A stretch of DNA of 5,342 bases from Parvibaculum sp. (GTDB taxonomy: Bacteria; Pseudomonadota; Alphaproteobacteria; Parvibaculales; Parvibaculaceae). The position numbers and the translations under genes are program-made. Every line of letters starts with the position of its first letter. The first letter of the stretch is position 1. The notes beneath the pieces are model-generated. The model was given only the letters and a program-made list of their open reading frames with translations. It searched no databases and was not told the DNA's origin. Shown piece after piece: positions 5,256-5,342 of this stretch. The stretch covers positions 1 to 5,342 of the forward strand of contig JAGUWA010000116.1 in the NCBI GenBank assembly GCA_020062605.1, given 5' to 3'.

Positions 5256-5342
5256 ATGGATCACGCACCCGCATCCGACCCGCTTGTCGCCCGCCTGCGC
5301 GACGGCTTCGACCGCATCGCCTTCGTGCTGCGCGCCGACCTC
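5256..5342 (+). CDS. Probable MarR-family transcriptional regulator, N-terminus only
   Basis: The first 29 codons of a gene running off the right edge, starting MDHAPASDPLVARLRDGFDR and continuing IAFVLRADL. The amphipathic helix of the form LxxRLRDGFxRIAxxLRADL resembles the N-terminal dimerisation helix of MarR-type winged-helix repressors, though the HTH itself is outside the window. The palindromic operator-like site 12 nt upstream of the ATG supports the call. No SD lies at normal distance (AGGAG at 5234-5238 is 17 nt away), so the message may be leaderless or the true start may be downstream. It could be another small regulator. Confidence 0.5.
   Translation, partial: MDHAPASDPLVARLRDGFDRIAFVLRADL

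Overview
The window looks like an accessory insertion between two ordinary chromosomal genes of a GC-rich proteobacterium. Codon use, the style of the histidine kinase, the MarR-like gene and the IS types suggest an alphaproteobacterium (sphingomonad or rhizobial type), but I cannot place it further from sequence alone.

Layout: (1) 1-1347, minus strand: membrane sensor histidine kinase, 449 codons visible, running off the left edge. (2) 1348-1614: divergent intergenic region with two overlapping inverted repeats and a plausible sigma70 promoter for the next operon. (3) 1615-3287, plus strand: a compact two-gene operon whose reading frames overlap by one base. It encodes a CD-NTase (cyclic oligonucleotide synthase) and a small protein with two membrane helices and a C-terminal beta-rich domain, matching the Cap15 effector type. 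Together they form a minimal type I CBASS anti-phage system: infection activates the synthase, its nucleotide signal binds the effector, and the effector damages the inner membrane so the cell dies before phage are released. (4) 3288-3524: noncoding, with a weak hairpin and a near-copy of a 17-nt sequence also found just upstream of the CBASS promoter. (5) 3525-4800: an IS3-family element (IS407-like), minus strand, with both terminal inverted repeats. Its orfB is broken by two single-base frameshifts and no clear target duplication is present. (6) 4803-5057: a decayed 5' fragment of an IS110-family element that has lost its first catalytic Asp. (7) 5058-5255: noncoding, with a perfect 23-bp tandem duplication followed by a promoter/operator region with two dyads. 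(8) 5256 to the right edge, plus strand: the first 29 codons of a probable MarR-family regulator.

The most interesting content is the CBASS pair, a defence module sitting beside decaying mobile elements, as expected of a defence hotspot. The CBASS family is known. What may be new is the particular synthase/effector pairing, its signal molecule, and the flanking repeat architecture.
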